The notes under the pieces were generated by a model. That model ran no database searches. It was not told where the DNA came from and saw nothing but the letters and a program-made list of their open reading frames with translations. Below, one piece after another: positions 1 through 8,387 of a stretch of 64,000 nt of DNA. Every line of letters starts with the position of its first letter. The stretch's first letter is position 1. The DNA comes from RUG369 sp050949645 (GTDB taxonomy: Bacteria; Planctomycetota; Planctomycetia; Pirellulales; Thermoguttaceae), in NCBI GenBank assembly GCA_050949645.1, contig JBMNGC010000001.1, forward strand, positions 744,001-808,000. Reading direction: 5' to 3'. The position numbers and the translations under genes were made by a program.

Positions 1-232
1 GACGGTCCAAGCTCAGCTGCAGGCTGCGGAAGTAGCGCGATTGCGCGCAGGGCAGCCGCCGTCTCAACCCGCAGCTCCAACTCGCTCGTCACTAGATGAA
101 ACGCGGTTGAATTTTGGCATTACTGATCTTCCTCCGCAACACGACCAGCAAGCAAAAGGACTCTGGACCCCTAATGGCGGTAGCGAAGACAGCGCCTCAA
201 ATGGTTCTTCAAAGCTGTGGATCCCCGACTGA
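1..232 (+). CDS. C-terminal end of an unknown protein (cut by window edge)
   Basis: The frame is open from base 2 to the TGA at 230-232, about 76 codons, with no start needed inside the window. The visible tail begins with an Ala/Gln/Leu/Arg-rich stretch that could end a coiled coil (QAQLQAAEVARLRAG), then a Pro/Ser-rich segment, and finishes SSKLWIPD. There is no recognisable domain, so I assign no function. It is probably a real gene because the frame runs through the window edge and a strong hairpin follows about 40 bases after the stop. Confidence 0.55.
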   Translation, partial: TVQAQLQAAEVARLRAGQPPSQPAAPTRSSLDETRLNFGITDLPPQHDQQAKGLWTPNGGSEDSASNGSSKLWIPD

Positions 233-273
233 TTCGAAGCAAACAGTAGGCGAATTGCGTCGGTAAAGCTGAT

Positions 274-303
274 TTCGGCGCGCGCTTATGAGCGTGCGCC
301 GAA
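274..303 (+). terminator. Strong hairpin after the first gene (possible terminator)
   Basis: A 13-bp stem (TTCGGCGCGCGCT paired with AGCGTGCGCCGAA, one G-U pair) closes a TATG loop. It sits between the stop at 232 and nadD. There is no clear T-tract after it, so it may stabilise the 3' end of the mRNA or be a weak terminator. Confidence 0.4.
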
Positions 304-377
304 GGTGTTTATATGTTGCCGGACCTCTCTTAACGTAATTTTGACGGCAACCAGACGATAACGGAACGTGAGATTTC

Positions 378-986
378 ATGAGACGTGGAATATTCGGAGG
401 CTGTTTTGATCCGATTCACTACGCTCATCTTTTGTTAGCGGAAAGCGCTTTTGAAAAGATGAAGCTGAATTGCGTCGATTTTGTGCCGATAGGGACGCCG
501 CCGCATCTCAAACATCTTCGAACCTCTGGCGAAGATCGTTACACGATGACGCTTCGTGCAATTTCTCCCTATCCGGAGTTTTCGGTTAGCCGCTGTGAGC
601 TTGACCGGCCTTCGATGAGTTACACGGTCGACACGCTTAGACTTTTTCGCAAAAGATTCCCAAACGACGAATTGTTTCTTATTGTCAGTTCTGAAACGTT
701 TAACGATATGCCGAACTGGAAATCGCCAGGCGAAATTTGCGAACTCGCCTCGCTTGTCGTCGCTCAGCGTGCAGGATATCCACCGCCAGATTACGACGCT
801 TTTCTTGCGTTCTCTTCTGCCGAGCGGATTGAGCAATTCAAAAAGCAGACGGTCAAGACGCCTCTCGTCGAGCTTTCGTCGACCTATATTCGCAAGCGCG
901 TTGAGAGGGGAGAAAGTATTCGCTTTCTCACTCCAGACCCCGTTATCGATTACATCCTTGAAAATAAACTCTATTCGACGCCCTGA
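378..986 (+). CDS. nadD: Nicotinate-nucleotide adenylyltransferase
   Basis: It adenylates nicotinate mononucleotide to deamido-NAD in NAD biosynthesis, in the cytoplasm. The 202 residues match the family's usual length. The N-terminal nucleotidyltransferase signature is GGCFDPIHYAHL (residues 7-18, form GGxFDPxHxxH). SYTVDTL follows mid-protein and SSTYIRKRV near the C-terminus, the family's SSTxIR motif. In the segment that is normally G-x-D followed by a conserved Trp, this protein has SSETFNDMPNWK, so Ser and Glu replace the usual Gly and Asp while the Trp is kept. The ATG at 378 lies just before the signature, as expected. The next gene is an unrelated secreted hydrolase 38 bases downstream. 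The family call is confident. Confidence 0.93.
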   Translation: MRRGIFGGCFDPIHYAHLLLAESAFEKMKLNCVDFVPIGTPPHLKHLRTSGEDRYTMTLRAISPYPEFSVSRCELDRPSMSYTVDTLRLFRKRFPNDELFLIVSSETFNDMPNWKSPGEICELASLVVAQRAGYPPPDYDAFLAFSSAERIEQFKKQTVKTPLVELSSTYIRKRVERGESIRFLTPDPVIDYILENKLYSTP

Positions 987-1024
987 GGCGTCGAGATACA
1001 ACAGTTCGTTTGAAAGGGGATGCA

Positions 1025-2362
1025 ATGAAACAATTTAGAGCAAAACAGATTTTTATCAGCGCGCTAGCGTTTCTTTTGTCGGTTTTTGGTCTCTCGCAAA
1101 CGCATGCGGTTTCTTTTAATGAGGGCGCTGCGCCAGTCGTAAAAAAAGCGTCTCCCGCGCTTGAACGGTTTCGCGATGGGATCCCAAATTTTCTTGATAA
1201 AGTTGAAAAGGGCGAGCCTGTCAAGGTTGCCTATTTCGGCGGCTCCATTACCGCCGCGGACGGATGGCGTGTTCAGACTCTTATGAAATTTAACGAGGCC
1301 TACGCGCCTTCTCGATTTACAGAAATCAATGCCGCCATTGGCGGGACGGGGAGTGCCCTTGGCGTTTATCGTTGCGAACACGACGTTTTGCAGTATGACC
1401 CTGACTTAGTCTTTATTGAATTTTGCGTCAACGACGGCGGCGATTCGCCGGAGGCAATCTGGAGGCAGTTTGAGGGGATTGTTCGACAAATTTGGAAACA
1501 TAATCTGAGGACGGATATTGTTTTCGTCTACACCTTTTGCGTTGGACACGAAAACCAATATCTCGCGAACGACACTCCGCGTTCGGTCGCTGCCTCCGAG
1601 CAGATAGCTGATTTCTATGGTATCCCAACGTTGGACTTCAATATTCCAGTTGTGGAGCAGGAACAGTCTGGCAAACTCGTCTACAAATCGGAGGCGCCGG
1701 TTGAGGGTAAGATCCTCTTTTCTGTAGACGGGGTACATCCACTAGACGAGGGACACCAAATCTATACGAAAGTTGTTGTCGACGCTTTCGAGAAAATGAA
1801 GGTAGAGAATAGAAAGAATCCGTATCCTGATCCGGGGCTGAGACCTAAAAAACTAGAGAAGACTTTTATCGACGACAATTTCGAGAATGCGAAGCTTGTT
1901 CCGATCAAAGAGTCGCAGCTTTCCGGAAACTGGGCGCCTTTGCCCAAGGATTCCGACCTTAATTGGATGAAATCGCGTTTGGGTGACGAAGTCTTCGTTT
2001 CCGATGAACCTGGCGCTAAATTGACGATTCGTTTCAAAGGCTCGCATCTCGGTATTTATGACGTCTTAGGGCCTAATGGAGGCCAGGTTAGTATTACGGT
2101 CGATGGCGTTGCCTTCGACGCCCCGCGTCCTCGTTTCGATAGTTACTGCGTCTATTGGCGTTTAGCGACGCTTCCCATAGCAGCGGACCTGGACCCGAAT
2201 GTGGAACACGTAGTATGCATCGAAATCGACGAGGACGAACCGAGCCGCGAGCCCGTTGCGTTCCGCCTCGCTGATCCGGAGACGGAGCTTGCTTCACCAA
2301 AATATCGCGGACGCAACGTCTGGTTTGGTCCCATCATGATCATTGGCGACGTTTTGGATTAA
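1025..2362 (+). CDS. Secreted SGNH/GDSL-family hydrolase
   Basis: This is a probable exported esterase, perhaps a carbohydrate deacetylase; the substrate is not readable. I chose ATG 1025, preceded by AAGGGG, over an in-frame TTG at 1010. The product is 445 residues. A signal peptide covers about 1-29 (hydrophobic ISALAFLLSVFGL, cleavage near THA). The SGNH blocks are in order: YFGGSIT with the nucleophile Ser, AAIGGTGS with the block II Gly, FIEFCVNDGG with the block III Asn, and DGVHPLDEGH with the catalytic Asp and His. The region after about residue 280 looks like a beta-rich accessory domain. Its last 23 bases overlap the convergent tilS gene. The fold call is firm; the substrate is unknown. 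Confidence 0.85.
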   Translation: MKQFRAKQIFISALAFLLSVFGLSQTHAVSFNEGAAPVVKKASPALERFRDGIPNFLDKVEKGEPVKVAYFGGSITAADGWRVQTLMKFNEAYAPSRFTEINAAIGGTGSALGVYRCEHDVLQYDPDLVFIEFCVNDGGDSPEAIWRQFEGIVRQIWKHNLRTDIVFVYTFCVGHENQYLANDTPRSVAASEQIADFYGIPTLDFNIPVVEQEQSGKLVYKSEAPVEGKILFSVDGVHPLDEGHQIYTKVVVDAFEKMKVENRKNPYPDPGLRPKKLEKTFIDDNFENAKLVPIKESQLSGNWAPLPKDSDLNWMKSRLGDEVFVSDEPGAKLTIRFKGSHLGIYDVLGPNGGQVSITVDGVAFDAPRPRFDSYCVYWRLATLPIAADLDPNVEHVVCIEIDEDEPSREPVAFRLADPETELASPKYRGRNVWFGPIMIIGDVLD

Positions 2363-3452
2363 TCGCGCCTTCTGAATGCACTAAGCGTTCAAGACGCAAG
2401 ACGTCTTTTTCTGGAAAGAGCGCCGCGACGTTTCCTGGAAACTGCCGCGACGCCTTTCCCTTCGACATAATTTCGACGAGACGATTCCATTCGTCATATC
2501 CCATTTCCGCGAGTGGCCACTTCATGCGTCGCCACAGTTTTCTGAAATAACGCTTGAGAATGACGGGATTTGCGTTGCGTAACGGCTCGATAGGAATTTC
2601 GATGAAACTGCCGGACGCCGATTGTTCGTGAGAAACAACGTTAAGTTCGCGCAACGACGCTCGAAATCTTTCTTTTCGCCGGACTTCTGTTCGTATTTGA
2701 GCCTCTAGTTCGTCGACATGATCGTCGAGGTACGCGCTTGTCTCTCTACTCTGTTGAGATAGTCTCAATAGCGCCGCCTTCCACCGGTTAGGAAAAGTAT
2801 CGTTAAGGAGTGGGATGAGTTCGTTGCGAATGCGATTTCGTATGAAATTGGGGTATTCGTTTGTCGAATCGACGCGAAAATCCTGCTTGAGTCGATTCAG
2901 ATAGTCTAGAATTTCGCGTTTAGAAATCCTAAGCATCGGGCGAACGAGCGCGATGGAAGAATCTAGGGGGCGCGTCGACGATATACCTTGGAGGCCGTCT
3001 AGGCCTGAGCCGCGAAAGAGTCGAAACAGAATGGTTTCAAGCTGATCGTCTAAATGGTGCGCCGTTAGTAGGAATCTTGCGCCAAAATCTTTCGCCGCGT
3101 CTTTGAGGAGCTGATAGCGGAGATTACGGGCAGCGTTTTCAAGACTGCTAAGTCGCTTTGTCTCAGCCGCTAATGTTGTGCGATTGATCGTTCTGACCTC
3201 GAAGGACAGCTGCATTTTATTTGCCAATGCGCGCACAAACTCGACGTCTTCGTCGGATTCTTCCCCTCGAAGTTGATGATCAACGGTTACGACGTGGAGA
3301 TTTCTATAGACCCCGTTTTCATTTGCGATTGCCGCAAACGCGCAGAGAAGTGCGACGCTATCCGCGCCCCCAGACGCTGCCAGACACAGACGCCGCCTCT
3401 TCCATTCGCTAATAGGAAACGCGCTGAGTATGCGTTTTTCAAGAATATCCAC
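2340..3452 (-). CDS. tilS: tRNA(Ile)-lysidine synthase
   Basis: It attaches lysine to C34 of the tRNA-Ile that reads AUA codons, using ATP. The PP-loop signature is at about residues 27-33 (SGGADSV), followed by a VDHQLRGEESDED segment and LTAHHLDDQLETILFRL, both characteristic of TilS. A C-terminal domain is present, giving 370 residues, within the family range. The chosen start is GTG 3452. The frame stays open upstream to near the foldase stop, but no better start is seen and this one places the PP-loop at the usual distance. It follows the foldase gene by about 86 bases on the same strand and is probably co-transcribed. The 3' end overlaps the SGNH gene tail-to-tail by 23 bases. Confidence 0.93.
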   Translation of the reverse strand: MDILEKRILSAFPISEWKRRRLCLAASGGADSVALLCAFAAIANENGVYRNLHVVTVDHQLRGEESDEDVEFVRALANKMQLSFEVRTINRTTLAAETKRLSSLENAARNLRYQLLKDAAKDFGARFLLTAHHLDDQLETILFRLFRGSGLDGLQGISSTRPLDSSIALVRPMLRISKREILDYLNRLKQDFRVDSTNEYPNFIRNRIRNELIPLLNDTFPNRWKAALLRLSQQSRETSAYLDDHVDELEAQIRTEVRRKERFRASLRELNVVSHEQSASGSFIEIPIEPLRNANPVILKRYFRKLWRRMKWPLAEMGYDEWNRLVEIMSKGKASRQFPGNVAALFPEKDVLRLERLVHSEGAINPKRRQ

Positions 3453-3538
3453 GGCGATCTGATCTCTCTTTTGCTGACGTACAAAATCGCCGACGTCCGG
3501 CGGACGGACGAGGGCGTGAATCTTTTGTGAATTAGACG

Positions 3539-4822
3539 TTAGTAGCGGGTAGTACGTCCAGTTGCAGAAAGTTCTTTGCGATCGGCAGATCGGAAAAACT
3601 GTTCCCGCTCTTCCTTCGTTAGCGCATATATCTCGACGGAAAATCGTGCGCTCAGTCGTTCTGCATATTGTTTTTTCATGGCTTCCGTATAGGCTTCGAC
3701 GAGTTTCTCTCTAACCTCTTCCTGAACCTCAAAGAAGGGTTTAATTTTTTCTTTCTCTCGGGAAATAACCCGTACGATAGTAAAGGATGATTGATCGTCA
3801 ATAATTTGGCTGAGTTGACCAACGGGAAGATCCTCGCTGAAAGCCGCTTCTTCGACCTTTTCTGCGAGCAACATACCTCGTTCAGACGATTCTCGATATC
3901 CTCCGTCTTTTGCGAAGGTATCTTCGGAATCGACACGACAGACCTCTGCGAACATGGCCTCCTGTTTGCCTGGGGCGACTGATTGAACGGCGTTGCCCAT
4001 ATGGGCTATTTTACGCTTCGCGTCTTCTTTTGTACGTCTAGAACCATAATAGACCGTCATCGCCTGCCAATTGATCTTCGGTGGAATTTTAAATTCATCT
4101 TGATGTGCGTCATAATAGCGCCGAAGATCGGACAGATTTGGATTGAATTCATCCTCGCCAAGATTGAAGTTCATCCAAAGTTCGCCAAGGGTATGCTGGA
4201 TAAAAATCCTTTTCTCCTGGGTAAAATCTGTTTGAATCTCCGTTTCAAAGTATTCTTCAAGCTCTCTTAGATTCTTACAATTAAACTGCGCCTCTAGTTC
4301 GGGCACATACCTTCTATCAAATTCCTTTTCTAGCTGCGACGTTTGCTCCTTGACCTGTTCCCTAGGACGACTTACGACGTAGTCGTTATAGAACAGGAGT
4401 TTGCGAATGTGTTCGTCGAGAACTTGAGAATAGATCTGAGGCGTGTTGAGATACTGGTTAAGGATACCTTCCTTATATTCTTGCCGGTGCGCCTCTCTTT
4501 CTTCTTCCGGAATTTTTTCAATTTCCACAAGATATTGCATGTGCGCAATTTTCTTGATCTGATGCAATACGTCGCGGCGAAGGATGGCAACTTGACCCAC
4601 GCGACCAATTGTCTCAGCGCCGTCATAGTAGGTACGCGTCATCAATCGTGCTTGCGTGGGAACAGACTGGTTCGGCTCTTGGGCAAAGAGCAAATCAGAT
4701 AGGCTCGTGAGCAATAGAAATGCGCCGAGAAGCGCAGCGATTCTTAAGAGTATAGTTGGAACCGTCGGCAAATTGATCGCCTTTTTCAGCGAAATTGAAT
4801 TTACAATAACTGGACGGAACAT
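3539..4822 (-). CDS. Exported parvulin-type peptidyl-prolyl isomerase
   Basis: This is a probable envelope foldase of the SurA/PpiC type, helping exported proteins fold. I chose ATG 4822, with GGAAAG seven bases upstream, over GTG 4849; the product is 427 residues. The N-terminus is a signal sequence (IAALLGAFLLLTSLSDLLFA, then QEP). A long charged helical region resembles the SurA N-terminal chaperone domain. The C-terminal half contains parvulin features: DSEDTFAKDGGYRESSERG, AFSEDLPVGQLSQII and SSFTIVRVISREKEK. It lies upstream of tilS on the same strand. The many large secreted proteins nearby fit a need for such a foldase. Specific substrates are not known. Confidence 0.8.
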   Translation of the reverse strand: MFRPVIVNSISLKKAINLPTVPTILLRIAALLGAFLLLTSLSDLLFAQEPNQSVPTQARLMTRTYYDGAETIGRVGQVAILRRDVLHQIKKIAHMQYLVEIEKIPEEEREAHRQEYKEGILNQYLNTPQIYSQVLDEHIRKLLFYNDYVVSRPREQVKEQTSQLEKEFDRRYVPELEAQFNCKNLRELEEYFETEIQTDFTQEKRIFIQHTLGELWMNFNLGEDEFNPNLSDLRRYYDAHQDEFKIPPKINWQAMTVYYGSRRTKEDAKRKIAHMGNAVQSVAPGKQEAMFAEVCRVDSEDTFAKDGGYRESSERGMLLAEKVEEAAFSEDLPVGQLSQIIDDQSSFTIVRVISREKEKIKPFFEVQEEVREKLVEAYTEAMKKQYAERLSARFSVEIYALTKEEREQFFRSADRKELSATGRTTRY

Positions 4823-5264
4823 ACAACTTTCCAATGTTAAAAACCTCACAACTTCGCGCTAACCGTGAGACTCGCGAAATACGGACACATCCGCTCCAAG
4901 TGTAGACTATTCCCCAAGGTCGACGCAATAGCTTTTTCTCTCTCGTCCGATGAGAGAGATGTATTCATTACGCGGCCGACCGTCCTTCACGTTTTTCAAA
5001 AAAAGTGTCTATCTCTCTGTATCGGCCGTACAGGCGGTATATTTAGGATAATTGATAAAGTTGGCCTGATATGCGAAAATTTTCATCTTTTAAGCAAGGT
5101 TAAATTGAAAAGTCTGGAGAAATGGGTACCATGTACGAGATATGCGTTCTTTAAAGACATCTGGTTTTTCATGGCAAAAAGAATGCGCGCTCGGTGAAAC
5201 GGATGAATTGAGTGTATGAGGAACGTTTCCGAGCTCTTTTAACGCATAACAATTGGAGCAGAAA
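4823..5264. other. Intergenic region between divergent genes
   Basis: About 440 bases separate the divergently read foldase and DUF1080 genes and must hold promoters for both. It is relatively AT-rich around 5040-5100 (for example TATATTTAGGATAATT). I could not settle on a convincing -35/-10 pair. A 110-codon open frame on the plus strand has no ribosome binding site or recognisable sequence and is not called. Confidence 0.5.
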
Positions 5265-6095
5265 ATGAGTAACAAGGCATCGTTTCGTTTTGGGGTTATT
5301 GGCGCTCTAGCAATGACGTTATTGACTGCGTCGGCTGCGCAAGCTCAGATTTTTCCCCGTGTAGCCAACTTTTGCTATCCTTTTGGAGCGCCTGAGTGTC
5401 GCATGGAAGGCGTCTATGATGGACAATATTGCGCCGGTTACGCTCCGAATTACTCCTACGTTGGAACTCGACGCTCCATTTTCAACGGCGAGGATCTTAC
5501 CGGTTGGACAAATGCTAAAGGCGAAGCCCCTGGCTCAGGTTGGAAAATCAATGACGGCGTGATCTGCCGCGAGGAGGGGGGGGGTGATTTGTATCTCGAG
5601 GGTAAATACGAAAATTTTATTCTTGAGTTCGAGTTTAAGATCAGCGACAAGGGCAATAGCGGCGTAAAATATCGCTCATGGAGTACTGACGGATGGGGAC
5701 TGGGTTGCGAATACCAGATTTTCGACGACATTGTCGACTCGAAGAGTCCTCAGCGAGACCTGTCAGGATCACTCTACGACGTGCTCCCGCCTCGTGAAGG
5801 CGCGGCAACGATCAAGAAGGGAGAATTCAACAAAGGTAAGATCATCGTAATCGGCGATCATATTGAGCACTACCTTAACGATGAACTTGTCGTGTCTGTT
5901 GACGTTGGTTCGGAGGAATGGAACGAAGCCAAGGAAAAGAGCAAGTTCAAGGATACCCCGGAATTTGGAACGACGAAGGTCGGCCGAATTTTCCTGCAGG
6001 ATCATGGCGATAAGGTTTGGTTCAAGAACCTTTATCTCACGGAGCTCGAACCTGAAGGCGTGATCACGAGCGACAGTTATTTCTTGTGCCGATAG
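5265..6095 (+). CDS. Exported DUF1080 (3-keto-disaccharide hydrolase-like) protein
   Basis: Members of this family, expanded in Planctomycetes, are concanavalin-like beta-sandwich proteins; some hydrolyse 3-keto-glycosides. ATG 5265 is preceded by GGAGCAG; a TTG at 5253 is less likely. The product is 276 residues. The signal peptide ends near SAAQAQ (about residue 28). The domain begins at about residue 70 with IFNGEDLTGW, then GNSGVKYRSW, CEYQIFDD, SGSLYDVLPPREGA, GEFNKGKIIV and GRIFLQDHGDKVWFKN, all hallmark segments in order. The N-terminal extension includes four cysteines (C38, C45 and others) before the domain. A strong terminator follows. It is probably periplasmic or surface-exposed. 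The substrate is unknown. Confidence 0.87.
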   Translation: MSNKASFRFGVIGALAMTLLTASAAQAQIFPRVANFCYPFGAPECRMEGVYDGQYCAGYAPNYSYVGTRRSIFNGEDLTGWTNAKGEAPGSGWKINDGVICREEGGGDLYLEGKYENFILEFEFKISDKGNSGVKYRSWSTDGWGLGCEYQIFDDIVDSKSPQRDLSGSLYDVLPPREGAATIKKGEFNKGKIIVIGDHIEHYLNDELVVSVDVGSEEWNEAKEKSKFKDTPEFGTTKVGRIFLQDHGDKVWFKNLYLTELEPEGVITSDSYFLCR

Positions 6096-6109
6096 AGTTT
6101 CGAGAGAAA

Positions 6110-6147
6110 AAAAGAGACCGCGACGTGTTGCGGTCTCTTTTACTTTT
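6110..6147. terminator. Bidirectional intrinsic terminator
   Basis: A perfect 12-bp stem (AAAAGAGACCGC with GCGGTCTCTTTT, 8-base loop) has T-runs on both strands. It sits between the convergent DUF1080 gene and the minus-strand SpoA-like gene and probably terminates both. Confidence 0.92.
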
Positions 6148-6163
6148 ATGCGGTTGTAGAGGA

Positions 6164-6559
6164 TTATCTAATTTGGGCGAGCGAGTCGACACGGACGGCA
6201 AGCTTCCCGTCTACGACGAGCAGCGTTCCTGATGCGCGCATTCTTCCGTCTGACCATATCTGGACCTGCCCTTTTGGAGATTCCATGAGAGGAATAATCT
6301 CCTCAACTTCTTTAGAGTCGAGCTCGCTTGACGTAAGACAAGTCGATCCAAGCCGAATTTCAAAAGGGACGCGGGGCTCAGACAGAGCAGGGAAGACGTT
6401 GTCGTTCAAAAGCGACGCCGCGACGCTGTCGACAAGCGTTTGGAGTCGGTCGTGGGAAATGAGTTTCTGCAATTTTTCATCGGCACGATAACAAATTTCC
6501 TCAAGCTGCGCATCGACGCGAGAGATCGATGATTCGGCGTGAAATCGCGGAACGTTCAT
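6164..6559 (-). CDS. SpoA (FliM/FliN C-terminal) domain-like protein
   Basis: This small protein of 131 residues has an N-terminal helical region (about 1-55). Its C-terminal part resembles the SpoA domain of flagellar switch and type III secretion C-ring proteins: EIRLGSTCLTSSEL, then EIIPLMESPKGQVQIWSDG, then GTLLVVDGKLAVRVDSL. The last segment closely follows the family pattern of a Gly, a hydrophobic strand, VDG, then VRV. No flagellar gene is visible in the window. It is the downstream gene of a minus-strand pair with the hydrolase-fold protein 70 bases upstream. The assignment is by pattern only; an unrelated small beta protein remains possible. Confidence 0.5.
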   Translation of the reverse strand: MNVPRFHAESSISRVDAQLEEICYRADEKLQKLISHDRLQTLVDSVAASLLNDNVFPALSEPRVPFEIRLGSTCLTSSELDSKEVEEIIPLMESPKGQVQIWSDGRMRASGTLLVVDGKLAVRVDSLAQIR

Positions 6560-6629
6560 TTTTTGACGTCAAATAACAACCGAGAAGCGTATCTGTGAAA
6601 AAGGCAACAAGGCTGCCTGACGTTGATTC

Positions 6630-7490
6630 TCATTGTTGATCGAAGAATTCTGGGAGCGATTCCTGCGGTTCAAGCAGGCGGTTCATGATCCACCGATTGA
6701 CGTCTGCCAGAATTCGGTCCATACGAAGTTGCGAGCCGTTTGGGATTTTCGTGTTTTCGTTATATTGACGAACGACAACCGTCATTCCAGCCGTGTGCAT
6801 GAGATGAAGCTGCTCAGCGGTGAGCTTGGCGGTGCAGTTGGGGCCGAGTCCGGTCGTCATAAGAATCGGAAGCTCGCGAACAGCGCTCCATTCACGGAAA
6901 AGCAGATTGTCTAACGAGGGAAACGCGCCGTCGATGGAGATGACGCCGGCGAATTCGCGTGGATTTTGCAGTCCGACGCGCATTGCCATCGTCGCGCCAG
7001 AGCCGCGTCCAAGCAGGAAAATGCGGCGATGGTTGATATTGAATTTACCAATCGCGCGTTTGATCGCATCGAACGCTAGATTTTCGGCCTCTGCCACTCC
7101 AGCTTTTGTTTCTGGCCAATCGTTGCACGGCTCGGTCCAGCTTTTTGCGTCGACAAGACGACCGCCTATACGACTGCGAACCACCCTCCTCGTTACCAAG
7201 GTCATGCCGCGAGGGGCAACGGCAACATAGTTTCTTTTTGAGATTTTTGGAACAACGTCAAAAAGTTCCACCTCTGACTTCCCGACGTCATGGAACCACA
7301 CGAGTAGCGGGTATGCGTAATTGGACTCATAGTGGATAGGTGAGGCAAGTATGTGAGGAAATGCTTGGCTGCGTTCGCTGACCTTTTGACGAAGTGAAAG
7401 ACGTTCAATAGTCGTTTCAAAAGAGTAGTGAACCCTAGGAAGGCTGGCGACTGTTTTGTCGGTATTCGTTTTAACTTCAGACATATCCAT
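6630..7490 (-). CDS. Alpha/beta-hydrolase-fold protein lacking a clear catalytic triad
   Basis: This 286-residue cytoplasmic protein has no signal peptide. The fold is suggested by YPLLVWFHDVGKS (about 60-72, oxyanion-hole strand), YVAVAPRG (88-95), HRRIFLLGRGSGATMAMR (154-171, normally the nucleophile elbow) and FAGVISIDGAFP (180-191). In this family the elbow is G-x-S-x-G. Here it reads G161-R-G-S-G165, so Gly is at the nucleophile position and Ser is one residue late. The usual Asp region is TTGLGPN (212-218) and the usual Gly-His region is YNENTKIP (243-250), with no His. It may be a non-catalytic binding protein. The ATG is at 7490; another in-frame ATG is at 7484. It lies upstream of the SpoA-like gene. 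Confidence 0.65.
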   Translation of the reverse strand: MDMSEVKTNTDKTVASLPRVHYSFETTIERLSLRQKVSERSQAFPHILASPIHYESNYAYPLLVWFHDVGKSEVELFDVVPKISKRNYVAVAPRGMTLVTRRVVRSRIGGRLVDAKSWTEPCNDWPETKAGVAEAENLAFDAIKRAIGKFNINHRRIFLLGRGSGATMAMRVGLQNPREFAGVISIDGAFPSLDNLLFREWSAVRELPILMTTGLGPNCTAKLTAEQLHLMHTAGMTVVVRQYNENTKIPNGSQLRMDRILADVNRWIMNRLLEPQESLPEFFDQQ

Positions 7491-8387
7491 TTTATTTTTT
7501 AAAGGTTAGCGTCTCGAACGAGCCGTACTCCATAAAAGGTTTCGCACTGGAGCGACGAAATTTTTGACAGGAGTTGAAGTCCGAATAAAAGAAGACGTCA
7601 ACTCTCATCATCCGATAACAAATACGGACGGCTACAAGGCTGTTTTCTCACAATCTTGAGTTTTTTCTGCTCATTTCGGCGCTTTTCGAAATGAAAGGCG
7701 TTGTAACTAGCAAAACACACAAGATCGATACTGGCTTGTCGCGACTCATGATCAATCGACCACAGGATGGTACTCAATAATCCCAATCCAAGTCAAGGCA
7801 GATTTAACTGCTTTTAGTATTTCACAAGGAATTTCATGAAAAATCCCAATAATGTAAATATATATAGAATAGGTGGTATGGGATAATTAAGAGGAGAGTT
7901 ATTAACGCCTGTGAGTCACATGAAAGATATATTGATTGTTTATGATGATTTCTTTACTCTGTGTCCTATTGTATCGAGTCTCGAACGGTTCGATCAGTGA
8001 ATCCCGAGAGGAAAGTTGCCAGTTATATTAAGAAACTGCCGCTTTGCTTTGTCAGTTCTGACGCCTCTTCGTTTTGTCGGCGCGACATAGGGGATTCCAT
8101 TTGTGATTCGAACGCCGGTTGTTCCATTTCAATCTTTTTTGCGAGAATTGCTAAAAAAGACGGAAACTTTGACGACTCTACGGACGATAAGAGTGGATAA
8201 TGCAACTAAAGGTCGTGTAGTCTGACATTATGTGGTCAGCGGACGATCCAGAAACCTGGAGAACCTGAAAAGGAGTTTGGGTTCTCAGGTCTATAGGCGA
8301 CGCAGGAAGCGTCGTCTTAAATTAGAATTGGCGCGATGTTAGGAATAGAAACGCCTGCTCAGACGCGAATTTTAAGGAAGGGATGCC
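7491..8387. other. Long intergenic region upstream of the autotransporter
   Basis: About 900 bases lie between the divergent hydrolase-fold and autotransporter genes. The section 7800-7900 is AT-rich (AATATATATAGAATAGG), a likely promoter zone. Short open frames on both strands lack ribosome binding sites and protein-like composition and are not called. The last 130 bases contain two hairpins, listed separately. Confidence 0.5.
8254..8312 (+). promoter_or_regulatory. Tandem hairpins in the autotransporter leader
   Basis: The first hairpin pairs ACCT-GAGAACC (8254-8265, one bulged G) with GGTTCTC-AGGT (8280-8290), an 11-bp stem with a 14-base loop containing AAAGGAG. The second pairs GACGC with GCGTC around AGGAA (8298-8312). 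Neither is followed by a T-tract, so they are not terminators. They lie about 75-130 bases before the start codon and could stabilise or regulate the mRNA of the giant surface protein. Confidence 0.4.

Noticed and set aside
4865..5197. 110-codon plus-strand frame between foldase and DUF1080 genes
   Set aside because: No ribosome binding site, unusual composition, and AT-rich promoter-like sequence within it.
7961..8205. Short frames on both strands in the autotransporter upstream region
   Set aside because: Cys/Ser-rich, without ribosome binding sites; probably chance frames.
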